Shown: in pieces, positions 61,645 through 64,000 of the stretch
Numbering within the stretch: position 1 is the stretch's first letter
How the letters are laid out: each line of letters begins with the position of its first letter
Origin: Phaeosaccion multiseriatum
Lineage: Eukaryota > Ochrophyta, other classes
Assembly: GCA_965112735.1 (NCBI GenBank)
Contig: OZ218950.1
Span: 1,116,001-1,180,000 of the forward strand
DNA length: 64,000 bases
Direction: 5' to 3'
Translations under genes and position numbers: made by a program
The notes under the pieces: model-generated
Database searches by the model: none
Told to the model about the DNA's origin: nothing
What the model saw: the letters and a program-made list of their open reading frames with translations, nothing else

Positions 61645-64000
61645 TCAAACTACATCGAGTCTATCGGCATTCTTGGTCTCCTCAGGCTGTTGCGCACTCT
61701 GCAACGGGAAAGACGCTACTCCTCGGCGAGGGCTGCTTCTCTCTCGAACCGCATGTCTCCTCCACCCCGCTCTGCCCTTGTTGCGAAGGGTTCCCTCTTC
61801 TGCCGGGGCTCCGGCGCTATCCAGCTCCGTTCCGCGACGGCGCGGCGCAGCGAGCGCTCGGGAGGACAAGACGTGCTTTCTCAGCGGTATGCCCACCCAC
61901 GCCACGTCTCCACCCTCTGAATTGGTGACACTTTCACCTCTCATGGCCATGCTCAGGTCACCAACGTTAGCTCCTGCTTCAACGCGGCATCCAGGCTGCA
62001 AGTGAGCCCTTGCTCCGAGCCACGCGTTCTCCCCGACTTGGACAGCCTTGAAGACGAGCCCTCCCGTGCCTTCGATGGTGTGCGTGAAGATTGTGGAGTC
62101 TTGCAACACCACCGCTTCGTCTCCAATGACGAGAAGATGCGCATCATCAGGCCTGAGCCATAAAGATGTGTCCTTGCCAACACTTGCCCCCAGCAGCCGC
62201 AGCCACGCCGCGTACACCGGCCCGCCCGCGAAGTACTTGATGCAGAGAGCCTCTATGAAGGCAGGGCCCATGCTGCCGAAGCGACGTAAATCGAACGAAG
62301 GCGAATCGAACGCTATGGGAGGCTGCCCCTCTTTGGCCTGCAAGGATGTGCCCAGAACTCGATGGAAATGAATGGCTGAGAGAGCGCCCGCCAAGGCCAT
62401 GAGAACTTGAAAGACGAAGCTCCCCAACACAAGGAAGAACACTCCAGTATGGCTCTCGCTCAGAGTATCCTTCGCCACCACTTCCGGAAGGACAAAGGGA
62501 CAGAAGGCGGCAGCCCCATGCACATGGCCATTGCGAAGCAGCAGGTCAGATGCCGACGCGCTGATCAGCACCCCCGGACACCATACGCCGAGGAGCAGCA
62601 CCACAGTCGCAAGCCCACGCAGCGCATTGTGCACCCTCGACGGAACAGGAAGATTGCCTGCTGCATCGACGCCATCCTTCTCAGCATCAGCACTCGCTGG
62701 GTTCGGCAATACAAACGGCCGAGGGGCGCCCACTACAGAAGAGTTGCGCGGCACGTCGTCGTCTCTACCCACAACGGTGCGATCGGCGACCGTGCTTCCG
62801 TCCCCAATGCAAGCTCCGCCCAGGAGAAGAGCTTCGTTCGCAACAACGCTGAAGCGCCCGATGGTGATGCTTTGCGTATCCTCCTCTCCACGAGTTCCCC
62901 CATCATCGAAAAGGTGCACACGGTTCGCGAGCTGGGAGTTTTCCCCTATCCTGAGCTTCTCCCATATCGTAGTGATAGGAAGTGTATGAAGTGTGCACCC
63001 CCGCTCCAGTCTGGCGCCCATGGCGGAAGCAAAAACACGGCTGAGCCCACAGTGTGCCACAAGAAGGAAGCCAACCTTGAAGAGAGGACTCTCCTGAAGA
63101 ACTCCGAGTGACAGCCGTGTGGTGGCGCTGGGGCCCAGTAGCAAGAAAATACGCTGTAGCGATAGCACTGCCACCATGTACAGCAGGCTTCCGATCATCA
63201 GCAGCACGGGGAACGCCAATGCACGAGCGAAGATGGGGACACTCTCCCCCGCGCCATCGTCATCACCCCCACCGGCAAGCACGAGTATCCAGAGGGGCAG
63301 CAGGTACGACCCCAAGTTGGTCACTGAAAGCAGGGCCAAAGCACAAAGCTCTTTTCCTATCCGCCGCAGCCCCTGCTCGCGTTCGACCTCTGCCAGCGGG
63401 CCAGAGAGTGACGAATGACCGAGCGACGCGTACGGACCGAGCTCCATCCCCTCGCCGATGATCACGTCCTTTGGCTCCTCATTCAGGCCCTCCCCCCCCT
63501 CCTGCGTCTGCCCCCCCTCCCATGGAGACGGACACACGTTGGACAGTATGCCCACCTTTGCCCCCTTCCCGATCCTCACGCGATGGACATGGAGCATGCC
63601 ATTCCGAGTAATGACAGACGGGCGAATGACGGCTCCGTACTCGATCACGGCCCCTTCTCCAATCTCGATCAAGTCATGCTCGTGCAGCAGCCAGCTCTCT
63701 AAGCGCGCGCTTCCACTGATTCGTGCCCCCAGCAGGCGGTTCCACACCCGCAAGGCGAAGGTACCACGGAGGGTAGAAATCAGCAGTGCGGCAAGTTTCA
63801 GCACATTCTGCACAGCATACCACCGCCAGTAGTACCAGCTCCTCACGGACCATCGCCCCGGTCGCATGCGGCCCAGCACAGTCCACTTCACCACTGCAAT
63901 CAGGGCAAGGAACCAGCTTGCTGACACGACGACGAGGAGTGGTAGCCAAGAAAGAATCCTCGTATTGCCGCGCCCTGCTCTGCGTAGCAAGTACACGCCA
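61645..64000 (-). CDS. Membrane protein with left-handed beta-helix repeats, NRPS-terminal-domain-like (5' partial)
   Basis: A single uninterrupted frame of about 785 codons, open to the right edge, so the N-terminus is outside the window. It alternates membrane segments (WLPLLVVVSASWFLALIAVV, LLSVTNLGSYLLPLWILVLA, LLMIGSLLYMVAVLSLQRIF) with hexapeptide-repeat beta-helices of the acyltransferase type (IEIGEGAVIEYGAVIRPSVI, ITIGRFSVVANEALLLGGAC, VQVGENAWLGARAHLQPGCR). Repeated RLLGA motifs (NRLLGARISGSARLE, WLRLLGASVGKDTSLW) mark two related modules. This pattern matches the family known as the non-ribosomal peptide synthetase terminal domain (TIGR02353). It may be the C-terminal end of a longer adenylating enzyme. 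Substrate unknown. Stop codon is followed by the fold-back-bearing spacer. Confidence 0.72.
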   Translation of the reverse strand, partial: GVYLLRRAGRGNTRILSWLPLLVVVSASWFLALIAVVKWTVLGRMRPGRWSVRSWYYWRWYAVQNVLKLAALLISTLRGTFALRVWNRLLGARISGSARLESWLLHEHDLIEIGEGAVIEYGAVIRPSVITRNGMLHVHRVRIGKGAKVGILSNVCPSPWEGGQTQEGGEGLNEEPKDVIIGEGMELGPYASLGHSSLSGPLAEVEREQGLRRIGKELCALALLSVTNLGSYLLPLWILVLAGGGDDDGAGESVPIFARALAFPVLLMIGSLLYMVAVLSLQRIFLLLGPSATTRLSLGVLQESPLFKVGFLLVAHCGLSRVFASAMGARLERGCTLHTLPITTIWEKLRIGENSQLANRVHLFDDGGTRGEEDTQSITIGRFSVVANEALLLGGACIGDGSTVADRTVVGRDDDVPRNSSVVGAPRPFVLPNPASADAEKDGVDAAGNLPVPSRVHNALRGLATVVLLLGVWCPGVLISASASDLLLRNGHVHGAAAFCPFVLPEVVAKDTLSESHTGVFFLVLGSFVFQVLMALAGALSAIHFHRVLGTSLQAKEGQPPIAFDSPSFDLRRFGSMGPAFIEALCIKYFAGGPVYAAWLRLLGASVGKDTSLWLRPDDAHLLVIGDEAVVLQDSTIFTHTIEGTGGLVFKAVQVGENAWLGARAHLQPGCRVEAGANVGDLSMAMRGESVTNSEGGDVAWVGIPLRKHVLSSRALAAPRRRGTELDSAGAPAEEGTLRNKGRAGWRRHAVRERSSPRRGVASFPLQSAQQPEETKNADRLDVV

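Overview
This window is nuclear DNA of a eukaryote: almost every gene is split by GT-AG introns (about 100 to 1,500 nt), and introns and spacers are full of microsatellites. Three gene models point to a photosynthetic alga with a complex plastid, most likely a heterokont. A carotenoid isomerase-like enzyme starts with a signal peptide ending in an ASA-W motif followed by a transit-peptide-like stretch, and mitochondrial F1-ATPase beta and delta are nuclear genes with presequences. Assignment to a particular class is not possible from the sequence alone. I built the gene models by hand from splice sites and reading-frame closure; internal boundaries should be good to a base or two.

Layout, left to right. 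An E2F transcription factor (minus, runs off the left edge). A Crypton-like tyrosine-recombinase element (minus) with a possible -1 frameshift into a zinc-finger tail. An ABCG half-transporter (minus) lies head to head with a plastid carotenoid isomerase-like gene (plus). Then comes an unrecognised gene X1 (minus), a decayed second copy of the isomerase (plus) and a paralogue X2 (minus), so about 4 kb was duplicated in tandem. A small inverted-repeat element with a 6-bp target-site duplication follows. ATP synthase beta (minus) lies head to head with ATP synthase delta (plus). An SMG7/EST1-like gene (plus) is convergent with a 15.5-kb, 19-exon virilizer-like gene (minus). The virilizer gene is head to head with an unrecognised gene (plus). 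SGT1 (minus) is head to head with an atypical protein disulfide isomerase (plus). A long fold-back element rich in GACGCC follows, and the window closes with the C-terminal part of a left-handed beta-helix membrane protein resembling the NRPS terminal domain (minus, runs off the right edge).

The genes are mostly housekeeping: RNA metabolism (SMG7, virilizer), protein quality control (SGT1, PDI), respiration (F1 beta and delta), transport and carotenoid synthesis. Four gene pairs are divergent with only about 120 to 330 bp between start codons, so shared promoters are likely.

The most unusual signal is not a gene. A 13-16 base motif, GTTGGTGATACAGCAG, recurs at least 25 times on both strands, in exons, introns and spacers. 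In exons it is always read in a stop-free frame, giving VGDTA, LVIQQ or AVSPT in unrelated proteins. A second motif, CATCCACTGCCATCC, behaves similarly. In addition, many intron microsatellites start exactly at the 5' splice site with a repeat unit that copies the donor consensus.
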